From: Diphasiastrum complanatum
Lineage: Eukaryota; Streptophyta; Lycopodiopsida; Lycopodiales; Lycopodiaceae
NCBI GenBank assembly: GCA_029204225.1
Contig: CM055102.1
Coordinates: 1,113,863-1,177,862, forward strand
Length of the DNA: 64,000 nucleotides
Reading direction: 5' to 3'
A model generated the notes under the pieces. It had not been told where the DNA came from and searched no databases. It saw nothing but the letters and a program-made list of their open reading frames with translations. How positions within the stretch are numbered: the stretch's first letter is position 1; each line of letters begins with the position of its first letter. Positions 1-12,146 of this stretch are shown piece by piece. The position numbers and the translations under genes are program-made.

Positions 1-960
1 CAATCTGTATTTTGGAGGGAAAAAGAGCCCAAAATCACATCAAATTTTTTATATCTCCAGAATCAGTAAGAATTAACCCTTGCATGACTGGCAGCAGCTC
101 CAGGTTACTGTCCCAGACCTGCATAGAAGCCTGCGAGAGTTAGTTCCAAGCAGATTGTGAAAACCAGAGAAAAATCATAAAAAATTCAAAAAACCCTTGA
201 AAAAATCCAAAAAATTCAAATCTTCATAAGAACTCTCGTAGAGCCCTCTGAAGTTCCATCTCAGTGAGACCAGGACACGTAGAAGTTTGCGAGAGTAAGT
301 TTGATGTCTAAGTGCCTGTGCGAGAGTTCTCAATGAAAAAAAAGACGGGAAAGTACCAGTGAACCCTCGTAGACAGAAAAATTTTCAGTTCCAGTGGTCA
401 AAAACTCCCCCAGAGGATTCTGAAGTTCCATCTTAGTGAGACTAGGACACATAAGAGCTTGTGAGAGTTAGTTTGATTCCGATGAGCAGAAAATTGGATT
501 TAAGTGCAAAAAAACACTAAAAAGTGAAGATCCAACAAATCATTCCAGTAAGAACTCTTGCAGACCCTCTCAATCGATTCAGAATGTCAATTTACATCAG
601 TGATGAAGCCTGCGAGAGTTAGTGTAAAGATCTGGTGAAGATCAAGCCAAAAAAGTGATTTTGAATCCTCGTAGACAGTGAAATTTTCACTTCTTGCAAG
701 AGATTACTCTCACAGAGATTTCTATAGTGAGATATGATCTAGATCCAACTACTGTAAACCTTGCGAGAGTTACTTCCCAGAGATATGAAAGATATCAAGT
801 TTTTTACCTGCAAAAACAACTAAATACCCTCGCACAGCCAACCCTCGCACAAGAGAACCCTCGCAGACTAGATCAGTGGAAAGATCTGCATCAGATCCAG
901 CTACTATCAAAATCTCAGCTCAATCAATACAAGGAATAGAAAGTTATCAAGGAAGAACCA
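1..960. repeat. Motif-rich leader of a Ty3/gypsy relic
   Basis: No long open frame. A short motif recurs in both senses: TGCGAGAGTT-like copies near 132, 288, 319, 460, 611 and 762, and CCTCGTAGA or CCTCGCA-like copies near 231, 364, 668, 828, 842 and 858. A longer imperfect direct repeat, beginning TGAAGTTCCATCT, lies near 250 and again near 421, about 171 bp apart. An 81-codon frame at 694-939 crosses the last copies and may be the eroded start of gag. I infer an untranslated leader or LTR edge of the gypsy fragment that follows, because its protease domain starts downstream on the same strand. No LTR boundary or primer-binding site can be fixed, since the element runs off the window edge. 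Confidence 0.5.
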
Positions 961-2380
961 CCATAAAGGGCCCAAAATTCACTTCCGGCCGATCAGATTG
1001 ATCAGATCCTTAGAGATCCAGACTGCATCCTATTGTATAAGCAAGATCCAATCACTTTGGAACCCACCATCGGATGAATTTGAGATCGGGACGATCAATA
1101 GCATGAAGAAGACAGTACCAGAAAATAAGACACTGGGTACAGAAAGTAGGAAAAAGAGCAAGAAAGAGATAATCCTGCGAAACCTTCAGTTGGCATCGAA
1201 CGGGAACCACAAACGGGCTCACCACTGCGCACTGATCATAATGATCGGTTGCACGAACATGAACCACCTTTTTACATGGTGGAGCATGAGGAACCACACA
1301 CTGAAAGGCTCACACTTCTACTATCAAGTCGTGTTAGTTTACCACTCGGAGAACTATTGCAGATTGTACCACAAGCTAAAAGCCTTCTAGCTGAATGGGT
1401 CAAAGCGGATGAGGATCCAATAGCAACTGAGCCCATACATTGTAAGGGCTATGAAGAAACAAGTAATGTCCTCCACATCGGAGCAGTATGGGAAAGTGAG
1501 GAACACAACATCACTTTGTCAATCAAACACAAGAGATACGAGGACGAGGCGATAGTGGTAGATGGAGGATTGGGTGTCAATTTGATCTCCACTACTTTGT
1601 ACAAAAAATGGGATTTACAAGGATTGAAGCCAACAAGATTCGCCATCAAGCTAGCTGATCAATCCTGTTTAAAACCAAAAGGTGTGGTTGTCGATATTCC
1701 TGTAAAGATAGCAGACATGCAGTTTGTGATTACTTTTGTAGTCATGGATATTCCTAAATCTCCATATGCATACCGTGTTTTATTGGAAAGACCGTGGTTG
1801 AGAACTGCGCAAGTAGTACACAACTGGTGTATGGGGAAACTCACCTTCGAGAACATAGAGCAGGCTGTAAAGGTTGATCCAACCACATGGGCGGTGAAAC
1901 CTATTGCACCCAAAGCTGATGACAGATCATCCACGACAGATCACGTGATTGATCGCCCAAGGGCAGCCAAGGGGGGTCACTATCATTCAGAGATGGATGT
2001 CGTGATATGGATGGATGCATTAGCAACTATTGACTGCCAGACATGTCAATATGAATTAGATCCGGAACCTAGTACACCTTCACCCAAGTTTTACACTATG
2101 GACACACCCATCACATTTGGGGTGAATATGATAAACGTAGCATGGCTGCCAGTGGAACCTATTGAGAACCCAGTGGACGATGATTTGGTCCCTTGGAAAC
2201 ATGCTCTAACTTATAATAAAGAGATTGAGCTAACTGATGAACAAGTCTTACACCACATGGACCCAGATCGTTACGGAACCAGAAAGTACCAGCTCAACCA
2301 CCGCAAAAGTCTGCTATGGCGAAAGTCTCAAGGGTTGATCCACCCAAGGCACCTACGAATAAGAAAAATCAGTTGAAGCT
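961..2380 (+). pseudogene. Ty3/gypsy gag-protease remnant
   Basis: A 375-codon frame at 1249-2376 holds a retroviral-type aspartic protease core. The hydrophobic strand and active-site loop VVDGGLGVNLIS sit at about residues 103-114, and a downstream strand ends RVLLERPWL near residues 177-185. The loop reads D-G-G rather than D-S/T-G; a DGG form occurs in some plant gypsy lineages, so it need not be an inactivating change. The protease would process Gag-Pol inside virus-like particles. The same protein family is found again at 28.7-29.3 kb, which supports a real element. The frame ends before RT, and an overlapping lysine-rich frame (2316-2669) carries the reading onward, so at least one frameshift is present. 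No gag zinc knuckle was seen. Confidence 0.75.
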
Positions 2381-2639
2381 GCGCTACAACCAGGTGATCC
2401 GTTGGAGTGATCTACCCGATGAGGCAATAGCTACAATGGATGTGGATATTTGCAACCATGAGGCGAATGTCACGGCAGTCCCGATGAAAGACAACAAGGA
2501 TGAATCCACCAAGATGACAAAAAAGAGCAAAAAGAAAGTATTAGATTCCTTGAAGTCAATCAAGATGGACTCAGATACAGCGTCATCTTCTACACAGGTG
2601 ACAGAAAATCAAAGAATGACCAATCGGGCTAAGATCAAT

Positions 2640-3925
2640 ATGTTGAGTGCCAGTTCACGAGATGCTTGAGACTTTCAAGAACTATACCTTGGACAACGTG
2701 GTAATCATGATGCCGCAAGCCCAAAGAGAACCTGATCAAAGTCAGGCACCAGCGGAACAAATCTTCGAGAGACCTGCACGAACACAGTCGATGAACCTTG
2801 TCGAGCCAGGTGAAGAAGAAAAGATAGTGCATGTGAGGGAGCAACTAACACCCACACAGTTCAAGAGACTACGATCGTTGTTAGTGAAACATAAAGACTG
2901 TTTTGCATGGAGTTATAGTGACCTGAAGGGCATTCCACCAACAGTAGTCCAGCACACCATACCCTTGGTGGACGAAACAGTCTCCAAGGTAAGCCGTTAT
3001 TACCGCTACAACCCGAATTATACTGAGCTGATCAAGCAGGAGTTGCAAAAGTTGATGGATGTAGATTTCATCTATGAAATCGAGCACTATCACCGATAGT
3101 TATAGTACCCAAGAAGAACGACAATGCAAATTTGTGTGAATCTGAAGGCGCTAAATGCAGTCACCAAAAAGGACCCTTTTCATTTACCATTTACGAAAAG
3201 TGTCCTCGACAAGGTAGATGGCACTGAAGCCTACAGTTTCCTAGATGGCTTTAGCGGCTACAATCAGGTGAAGATAGCCCCCCAGGACCAACACAAAATA
3301 GTGTTCGCCATGGAATGGAGAACCTATGCCTATAAAGTGATGCCATTCGATCTTTGCAATGCCCCAAGCACTTTCCAGCAAGTCATGCAGGTGGCATTCA
3401 AAGATTATTTGCAAAATTTTTTGGAGATTTTCTTGGATGATCTATACGTGCATGGACCAGATTCAGAACACTTATGCAACTTGAGAAGGTGTTACAAAAA
3501 TGCCATGAATACCAGATCTCCCTGAATCCAGAAAAATGTCAATTCTGGGTGACACATGGCTTGATTCTCGGCCATATAGTGTCAAGACACGAGATCGCCA
3601 CAGATCTATCTAAGATCAGGATCATTGTTGATCTACCACCACCGGGGACGATCCGCAAGGTCTACATTTTCATGGGTCATGCTAACTATTATAGGATCTT
3701 CATTCTTGATTTTGCGAAGTTAGTCCAACCAATTTACAAACTCACAACGGATCCACATTGGAACGAGGAAGCCCTAAAGGCTTTTCAGAAGCTTAAGGAT
3801 GCATTGGTTTCAGGACCAATCTTACGCCCACCCAATTGGTCCATTGAGTTCCACGTGCATACGGACGCATCGAAGTATGCAGTTGGAGCAGTCTTAACCC
3901 AGCCAGGTGAACACAAAAAGGATAC
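2640..3925 (+). pseudogene. Ty3/gypsy reverse transcriptase and RNase H start
   Basis: Three successive frames (2647-3099, 3124-3525, 3474-3929) read as one broken pol. Seen in order: a DLKGIPP-type RT entry motif near 2920, the palm motif FLDGFSGYNQ at about 3238, the catalytic motif FLDDL at 3430-3444 (in place of YVDD or FLDDI), the thumb and connection, and the RNase H opening HTDASKYAVGAVL near 3858. The product would copy element RNA into DNA and degrade the template. Frameshifts near 3100 and 3480 break the frame. Similarity stops abruptly after the EHKK residues near 3920. The related copy at 29.8 kb continues with the rest of RNase H, so this copy is truncated where the orphan gene block begins. 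Confidence 0.85.
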
Positions 3926-3928
3926 CTG

Positions 3929-4995
3929 AAAAGTCAAAGATTGTAGATATAGATACTTTTTTATTGACACGAGTGTTAATTTAGATGATTGTTTTGATTT
4001 TGATCCTGTTCGAAATAGGGCTACTTTTATAGGCCCTAGAACACCCACTACTCTTTTTCCTTCTGATAAATCTTTGATCACTTTGCCTACTTATAATATA
4101 GATAATAATTCCTTTTTGACAATATCAGATATATCGGATCTTTTTTACTTCACTGAAGCTGAGACTCTTTGCATTTTGAGCAAAGAGCTTAATGAATTTT
4201 CGAATATAATTGATTTTGATGTTGATGATCTTCTCCCTGGTGTTGACAATGTATATTATGATACGTTTTATTCAGGGAAAGATTGCTTGAAAATGGTTGT
4301 GGAGGAAATGTGCAACAAAGAAGATGATCTACCTTCTGAGGAGGAGTTTCTTAGAATCCAAAGTCAACTTGGTTTTCCACAGCCAACTGTCCATTCACAA
4401 ACAGTATTGACATCAAAAGGTGGACATACTATTGATGGAGAGACAGTAATCAGAGAAGACAAAGCCGAATGCGTAAGTTTTTGTCTCTTATCAAGTACTA
4501 GTAGATTTGTTATGTCATATTCTATATTGGAGCTTACTTTGTTTTTTTTCATTTCAGAAAACAATTTTCCTTGATGATTTCGCAATTTGTCGAGGAGGGC
4601 AGAAATGTTCTGCGGGAGAATTTTCAAGAGATCATGCACTCGGGCACTATCTCAAGTCCTTCAAGAATAATGAGATAAGTGTTGCCCATTCAAAGTTTCA
4701 TCAACATGGTAAAACTATGATTATGGCAATCAAGGCACTGTCTCATTTTCTTGGAGGACATAATTGTAATAAGGTGCATAAAATAATTTTTGTAAAGAAA
4801 ACTATTGCGTTTAAAATTTTAGGATATGGACTAGTGAATTTCATGCTCAGATCATCTCATTTTGCAGTGTGTGCTGCTTATGTTGATCTGAGTAAGCATG
4901 AAAACTATGAGCTATTGGATCCATACGAAAGAAGAAAATTGTTGCATGATTCTAAGTTGCAACTTTCAATGGAAAAAATATTGGAAGCAGATTAG
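3929..4995 (+). CDS. Orphan two-exon gene, 5' end undefined
   Basis: I do not recognise this protein. Exon 1 is open from a stop ending at 3928 to 4472. A clean intron (4473-4557, 85 nt, GTAAGT donor, pyrimidine tract and CAG acceptor) separates it from exon 2 (4558-4995, stop TAG). The join is phase 0 on both sides and keeps about 327 codons free of stops, unlike the ruined elements around it. Exon 1 is acidic, with a Ser/Asp-rich stretch; exon 2 contains LDDFAICRGGQKC and a basic His-rich segment. No ATG was found near the 5' end, so the start is lost or lies in an upstream exon removed at the gypsy junction. It converges on the minus-strand gene that ends at 5056. Candidate roles are a captured host gene or the second protein of a DNA transposon. 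Confidence 0.5.
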
Positions 4996-5055
4996 ATACT
5001 ACTGAATTGTACTTTGTAAATATTTTTATTTAATATACAAAATTTTATTGTGTGT

Positions 5056-6683
5056 CTATAGCCTACTGGCTTGTATAAATTTGCATGCTTTTTGAAATTT
5101 TTTATAATCCGTCGATTTTGTATTATGACGAATTTGGATTCTTCTGTAAAACCATTGGAAAAGTTGCAGTATATAGCCGTTTTTTGTGCTAGTCCCGCCA
5201 TGTTGTGTACTTTTATGAAATGCTGCTCTTGCTTGCCAATGAGATTTTTCCATTCCTTGCGATGATCATATGCTAATACTTCCACTATTTCTTGCAAAGA
5301 ATGTCGAATGATGTCGTAATATGTGCTGCATGTCATAAAAACATAATCTAAATCAGTACCAAAAGTATCTAATTTAATTGCACATATTTGTCTAACGTAG
5401 TATAAAATCAAAATCTTACCATATAATGTGTTATATGATCAATATCCCATGCACTTTGAACTGCATCCACAAATTCATTGGTTGTTTTCTGTATCATTTG
5501 AACATCATTATTTGAAAATTTATCTTTTCTCAAGTATTTCACCATGTTGTCTAACTTTTTCCAAACTTCTACTTTGTGTATACGAGTAGAACCTTCTTCT
5601 TCGAAATCTTGAGTTGATGCAATAATTTCTTTTCAAGCCGTGTATTGAACCTTAGATTGTTTGCCATAATAATTTGATAAAAATCTTCGAGCTTTAGATC
5701 CTCCAAGCTCGGCTTGCATGGAATATTTCCTGTTGTACCTGATAACTTGTCATCTTTTTTATTTTAACGTGACCTTTATGTGAGCTTGCTTTGGACAACA
5801 CATCCTCTAATCTGGAAATAGCTTCCTTCGCAGAGGCCTCTGGCTCGAAATTCCATGCAAACAAGATGTGAAGATATATTATTTTTTCTATAATATGCAC
5901 CTCCGCATGCAATGTATAGATATGAACATTGCGTAGAGAAATCGGTAGTACAGGTTTCCAATTAGGATCTTCTCGATCTCTTGATATTCCTGTACTCCTT
6001 GTCATGTCTTTTGCTGTTTTCATGCAGTACAAACAAGGATGTTTAGAGTTAGCGCCATGAGATACATTGAACATACATTTTAATGTCTTCAGATCTCCTG
6101 CTAAATGCCATTCAATGTTGAAAGTGCCAATTCCAGGAATATTGAGTGGAACTCTCTCCATGTGAATTTTTATGGTGGCAGGATATGATGTTCTACTAAA
6201 TATCCATGAGAGAATGTTATGGTCTTCTTTCAGCACCTATAAGAGAATACAAAAACGTGATTAGCCTCATAATATTACCACAGAGAAGATTTTAGATATG
6301 AAATCCATATTCAAATGATTATCCCTATTTATTATGCGAAGGAACTGCTATACCTGAAATGCTGCCAACCATCAGATATCATTTTCTAATTGAACACTGA
6401 AATTGAGGCCTTCTGAGTCTTCTAAATTTGAAAGTGCTCCATTCACAATTGTGAGATTGACTCTTTCCATTTTTCGTCCTTTTATAATATCAGACTCATC
6501 TAACTTGAGAACAACTATCAACTTGTTGTTGACATTCTCATTTGTAATACCGTAAAAGTTTATGATGAATGTTAATAACTGATTAATGTCAATAAATAAA
6601 TTGTTGGATTTGTTATATGCTAGACTTTCTCCTTTCGAGCAATACACTTCATTGATATGAGATGGATTACCAACTATTATCAT
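5056..6683 (-). pseudogene. Orphan three-exon gene, possibly a transposase relic
   Basis: Three coding blocks run right to left: 6683-6354, 6236-5420 and 5325-5056. They are separated by GT-AG introns at 6353-6237 (CAG|GTATAG to TATAG) and 5419-5326 (ATG|GTAAGA to TGCAG), and the frames meet in phase. Block 1 has LDESDIIKGRK. Block 2 has AGDLKTLKCMF followed by HPCLYCMK, a CxxC pair like the zinc-binding insert of some DNA transposases. Block 3 is basic and aromatic with two tryptophans. Lesions are a TGA at 6372-6374, a frame change near 5700 and further stops in blocks 2 and 3. I cannot assign a family; a transposase is my inference from an early acidic residue plus a CxxC motif. It is tail-to-tail with the plus-strand orphan, 60 bp apart. 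Confidence 0.45.
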
Positions 6684-7064
6684 TATTCTTAGTCTGATCT
6701 TTCCATTTGAATAAGTATTCAGAAATGCAACAATTTCTAAATTGTTTGCCTCTACTCAGAAATACTACCTCAAATTCCAAAGATATACTAAGCTATAGAT
6801 CTTCCAAATGGGTTGATCTTTCCCAAATAAAAGTTCATCATCTTCATATAATCCAAATTACATGAACCACTGGGTGAATCAGCACTTTATTTTTGAGATC
6901 AAATCCAAAAGCTAAAGAAATCCATTTTAATTATAGTCTAAACTTATCCACAATTGCTTGCAGAAAATATTGCTTCTTGGTACAAATATTCTTAGAATAT
7001 CCAAATATTCTAAATACCACAATTCAATCAAAATCTCTAGGAGATCCATCAAGTCTCAGACGAC
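6684..7064. other. No gene seen
   Basis: AT-rich, stop-filled DNA between the minus-strand orphan gene and the target site of element A. The same flank resumes at 12,807 beyond the element, so these two stretches were contiguous before the insertion. No recognisable repeat or domain. Confidence 0.6.
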
Positions 7065-7069
7065 CATAA

Positions 7070-7724
7070 TGTGAAAAATACAGATCCTAAGTGGATCTAA
7101 ACTCCAAGATCATTGGCTTGAATGCTTGCACTCCAAACTACATAAGCTAGGAATTGGCAACACATTCTATGCTACCTAGAATGCAAAGAACTTGATCAAA
7201 AAGCATTTATCACAAATGGAAACTTCCATAAACATCAAGAGCGGCCCAAAATAGCATTATACAGTCCATAATACATCAGCCTACCACTTTTGGAAAGCAC
7301 CTAAGATCATACACAATAGCTTGAAGACAATACACACAACAATGCTCTCAATGGAGGAAGAAACAATGACAATGATCTATTGATCTCAATGAAGCATACA
7401 AAAGGTTTCTCCAACCTGTTCTCCACGACTTCCCTACTATTTATGGATGAGGAAGATGACTCTCTCTCCTCTCTCTAGAAGGTACTTGACCCTAGATATT
7501 CCCTATATAGGAAAAATAGCTAAAAATGGCTTATATGACCAAAATACATCAAAATGGTCTCATTTTGAAGGGTATGAAGTTTGACACTTCATCATACTAA
7601 AAAAATACAGTAAATAAAAACATTGTGGCCTGGTTCACACGTGCAAAACTCCAGAACCAAAACTATTTACAATTTTAGCCAATTTAGGTCTCAAACTAGC
7701 TAGGAAATGTTGACAATTTTCACA
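7070..7724 (-). repeat. Element A 3' LTR
   Basis: Plus-strand ends are TGTGAAAAAT and ATTTTCACA. Differences from the other LTR are near 7155, 7228, 7232, 7442 and 7598. Read on the minus strand it holds a TATATAG box near 7505, consistent with a U3 promoter. A TTCACACGTGCAAAA motif lies at 7634-7648. The purine tract GAAGAGGGAG (minus strand, 7725-7734) immediately outside it is the expected plus-strand primer site. Confidence 0.95.
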
Positions 7725-10700
7725 CTCCCTCTTCAACATTGGATGCTAGTTTCAACATAGTCTTTGAGCACATTCCAAGATTAGATCTATGCATTAAATA
7801 TAGGTCCTTTCCCAATGGTTTGGTGAAGATATCAGCCACACACTCCTTTGAAGAGACATGTTGAAGCTCCACCTCTTTGGCAATGACTTGATCTCTCACA
7901 AAATGGTGAGCAATCTCAATGTGCTTGCTCCTTGCATGAAAAACAGGATTGCTTGCCAAGCTTTGGGCTGAAAGGTTATCACAAAGTATGATTGGAGTCT
8001 TCTCTGGTTCCAGCAAGTGAAGATCCAATAACATCCTCTTGATCCAAAGAATCTCCTTGGTGCATGTTGTTAATGCCTTGTACTCGGCTTCGGTGGAAGA
8101 TAGAGAGATAGTTGGTTGCTTCTTTGATAGCCATGAGACCACTCCTTCTCCAAGATAGATTGCAAAGGCACTTGTTGACTTCCTATCCATTTGATCACCT
8201 GCAAAATCTGAATCAACTCCTTGGTGCTTGCTTTAGCCCATACAAACTCTTTTGGAGATAGCACACATGATTAGGCTCATCATGTGAAACATAGCCCTCG
8301 GGTTGCTCCATGTAAATATCTTCATCTTTGCCATGGGTGCAAAGGTCTCATCATAGTCAATACCATATTCTTGAGCATACCCCTTTGCCACCAACCTTGC
8401 CTTGTACTTGTTGATTGATCCATCTTGATTTGTCTTGATCTTGAAGATCCACTTACAACCAATTGCCTTCTTGTCCTTTGGAAGCTTTACCAACCTCCAT
8501 GTGTTGCTTTTGATGAGTGCTTGATGCTCATGATCCATGGCTTGGATCCATTCCTTCTTTTGAATTGCTTCACCTACACAAGTTGGTTCATCAAAAGAGG
8601 TAAGAAAAGCAAAGTTAGAGTTGTCCACCACTTGCTTTCCTTTTTCATCATAGGTTAGCCTTGATGGCTTAGCCCTTTGCCTTTGAGTCTTCCTTGAAGT
8701 TTGCTTTGGAGTGGCATCTCCATCTTCATCCAAGACATCTTGCACATCATGATGATTAGTAGGCACATCAACATCAACATCAACAACATTGGAAACATTC
8801 TCTTCATGAAAGATGACATCCCTACTTATGACAACTTTCTTTGTAGAAGGAATGTACACTTTGTAAGCCTTGCTTACTTCACTATAGCCAACAAACACAC
8901 CCTTCTTTGATGAAGGATCTTCTTTAGTTCTATCATCAAGTGTGATATTGACAAAACATGTACATCCAAAGATCCTACAATGCTTGACACTCGGCCTTCT
9001 ACCATAAAGAACCTCATGAGGAGTTTTACCATCCAAAGAAGCACTTGTCCATCTATTACATAGATAGTTAGCACATGCTAAAGCTTCCCCCCAAAAAGAC
9101 TTAGCAAGATTAGCATGTAGTCTCATTGCCTTGGCACATTCACAAAGGGTTCTATTCTTCCTCTCGGCCACTCCATTCTATTGTGGAGTCCTAGGACTAG
9201 ACATCTCCCTCTTAATCCCATGTGCTATACAAAAGTCTTTGAACCTATTTGAGGTGTATTCCCCTCCATTATCAGATCTTAAGCATTTGATCTTTGTATT
9301 GAATTGGTTTTCCATTTCATTCTTGAACTTGACAAATGCAGCAAACACTTCATCCTTACTTTTAAGAAGATAGATCCAAGTATACCTACTAAAGTCATCA
9401 ATGAAAGTTGCATACATCTTTGCCCCACCATTGCTAGTTGTACTAGAAGAATGAATATCAGAATGCACAAGTTGAAAAGCTTCTTTAGATCTAGAAGTAG
9501 ATCTAGAATAAGCAAGTCTATGAGATTTGGACAAGGCACAATGTTCACAAACACTATTGTTTGCAACAAGACTTTTAGGGAGACCAAGAACAAGCTCTTT
9601 CTTTGCCATTACCTCCAAAGATTTGAAGTTGGGATGGCCCAACCTCTTGTGCCAAACTTCTTGGTTTGTCAATTGCTCCCTAGCCATACATCCTTCATGA
9701 TTAGAGATCACACATGCATCAAGCTTGAAAAGTTTACCATGCCTCCTACCTTGAGCAATCAAGGATCCACATTTACTTATCAAACATGCATCTCCAATGA
9801 ACTCCACATCAAGTCCTTTGTCAATCATTTGACTTACACTAAGCAAATTCTTAGTGATTGAAGGAATGTACAAAACATTTTCAAGATTTGCTTTCCTATT
9901 TGTTGAAAGGGAAATAGGAATAGTGCCTATGCCTTTGATGTCACATTGACCATCATTTGCAGTGTAGATGATGTTACCTTCTCCCTCATAAGACAATAAG
10001 GATGTAAAGTATTCCTTATGTCTTGTCATGTGAGATGAGGCTCCACTATCAATCCACCAAGGATCATTATCATCTATGTTGGCTAACAAACTTGAAGTCA
10101 TAACAAGTGATTCACATGTGTTATGTTCTTCCTCATCTATTGTAAGATTTCCTTGCCTCTCTCCTTGCTCTCTTTTCTTCTTATAACATTCATTTGCAAA
10201 ATGACCTTTTATCCCACAATAAAAGCACTTGAACTTTGACTTATTGTTCTTAGTAGAAGAGGAAGAGGAAGAGTGATCATCATGATCAAAGTTACCACCT
10301 TTGGACCATTTCCCTTTGCCTTTACCTTTGCCCTTGAATTTGCCTTTTGTGAAGAAAGCCTCTTCACCTCCACCTTGCAAGGATGCACCATCAAGCTTTG
10401 ATTGCAACCTATGTTCTTCAGCCAATAAGATTTCTTGCAAGTCAACCACACTTGGCAAGACTCTTTGAATGGCAAAACTTTGCACAAGGTTAGCATGTTC
10501 ATTTAGCAAACCATTCAACATAACTTGGACTATTTCACCATCTTTTATGTTCTCATCAATGCATGCTAAATCATCACTTAGGGACTTAACTCTCAAGATA
10601 AATGCATGAGCACTTTCACCCTCTCTTTGCCTACTAGAAAATATTTGTCTCCTTAGGGTCAATACCCTAGATGTGGACTTTGATTCAAAGAGCTTCTTTA

Positions 10701-10974
10701 AGGCATTCCATGCCTCACTTGCACTTTGACACTTTCCAACTTCCTTGAGAAGTTCATTTGTAACATTCATTTTAATGATATGAAGAGCCCTTTTGGCCTT
10801 CTTATCAAACCTTTGTTGCTCTTGAAGTGTGAGAGGTCTCTCTTCAATTTCTGCAACTATGTCCATGAGTTCATTCAACTCAAGTAAGGACTCCATCCTC
10901 ACTTTCCAAGTAGAGTAGTTTGATGAACTCAACCTTTCACTAGACTCTAGCATGATCCCACCATTGGAAGCCAT
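7725..10974 (-). pseudogene. Element A gag-pol, interrupted
   Basis: Reading starts at 10974. Gag begins with a copia-type segment (NYSTWKVRMESLL) and has the zinc knuckle CFYCGIKGHFANEC. The protease motif IDSGASSHMT, a pre-integrase HHCC region (LWHKRLGH ... CEHC-type) and the integrase motifs HSDIH and RSDNGGEY follow. A TAG at 9178-9180 replaces the first conserved Gln after TPQ, just before NGVAER. The second frame (9177-8233) completes integrase and enters RT. RT has lost about 30 residues after the FAPMAKM motif and then the whole segment from YGLKQAP to DSDFAGD, including YVDD. RNase H resumes at 8190-7720 with STEAEYKAL, HARSKHIEI and FTKPL. The first deletion is flanked by a short GATG repeat, suggesting illegitimate recombination. 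Confidence 0.93.
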
Positions 10975-12134
10975 GATTCTAATGTTTCTTCAACTTTTAG
11001 GTTCTGTCCTAAAGCACTTAGCACTCACTTTTCTCTCAACAAATGATAGATAAAGAGATCTATGAAAATTTAGGACCCTAAAACACTTCTATCTTGAACC
11101 TAGATGGTTTCCAAGCATAGAAAGGAAGATTGAAACACATGCAACACTTTGCACACACTAAGAATGGATTACAAAATCAAACCAACCTGAACACACTCTT
11201 GCTTAAGCTCTCAAACTTTCCAGCAAGTGACCAAATCAAGTTATGGTGTGAAGAGTTACTTGCATTCTTAGAAAATACCCAAAACTAGGATGCCAAGATT
11301 ACCTAGTAATGAACAAACTTGATCAACATATGATCAACACACTAAGATATTGATTCAACCTGTAAAACCACATGTAAACCACACTTCTAAAAGTTTATAA
11401 ACTCCAGCAAGTGATAAATACAAGATTTAGAGGTGAATGAATGAGCACACTTAGTGAATCACAAGACTAGCTTCACTATCTTGTCAAATCTTGGTGTTTA
11501 GATGTAGATCTAAGATCACTTCACATGAGAATGTTCCTCAACCTGTTAAGAACCTGAAAACACACTTGCATAATGGTTAACACCTTCCAGCAAATGCTCC
11601 AATCAAATTACATAAGGAGAGTTACTTACATGCTCAACAAAGTACACCAAAATTTATGCCAAAATTGATGACAATCTTTACAATATGCTCTTCACAATGG
11701 AGCTTACAATATGTTCACCCAAAAAAGGGGATCTTTCATCCAAATGGGAGCTTTGCTTAGCCTTTAGGAGAATTACAACTCACTCAAAAGAGCATTTGTC
11801 ATCCACTTAAGGAGAAGTTTCATCCACTTAAGGAGAGTGTTCATCCAAGAATGGAGATTGTCAACAATAGGATTGAAAAGAACATTGTTAGTATTGAATA
11901 TGCACAAGCCTCACAATCACAAATGATTAGGTGTTATGATCTGATCCAAAATAGTTTCTTTTCAGCCTCTGATCTTCAATAGACCTGAAATATGCTTTTG
12001 ATCCACAAGTTCAACTCACAAAACAAAGGTTAGTAAGATTTGATCAACAAAGCAATGCAAAATCATGCTAGAACTTGATCAAACATCCAAATATCACCAA
12101 AAATGGAATACTTACTGTAAATAGAAGCCAATCA
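10975..12134 (-). repeat. Element A untranslated leader with 184-bp repeats
   Basis: About 1.16 kb between the primer-binding site and the gag ATG has no long frame. A diverged direct repeat containing TCCAGCAAGTGA recurs at 11219, 11403 and 11586, i.e. spacing of 184 and 183 bp. Each copy is accompanied by an AACCTG element. Copia leaders usually carry packaging and dimerisation signals; whether this repeat does so is unknown. Several ATGs in this leader precede the gag start on the minus strand. Confidence 0.6.
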
Positions 12135-12146
12135 GCTCTGATACCA
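12135..12146 (-). other. Element A primer-binding site
   Basis: On the minus strand the sequence is TGGTATCAGAGC, directly abutting the LTR with no gap. It is complementary to the 3' end of plant initiator tRNA-Met, the usual primer for Ty1/copia minus-strand DNA synthesis. Confidence 0.95.

Noticed and set aside
4774-4822. A second intron in exon 2 of the orphan plus gene
   Set aside because: GT and AG are present, but 49 nt is too short for a plant intron and the frame is open without it.
5071-5265. Plus-strand frame over the last exon of the minus orphan
   Set aside because: It is antisense to an exon that joins the preceding exon in phase at a clean acceptor.
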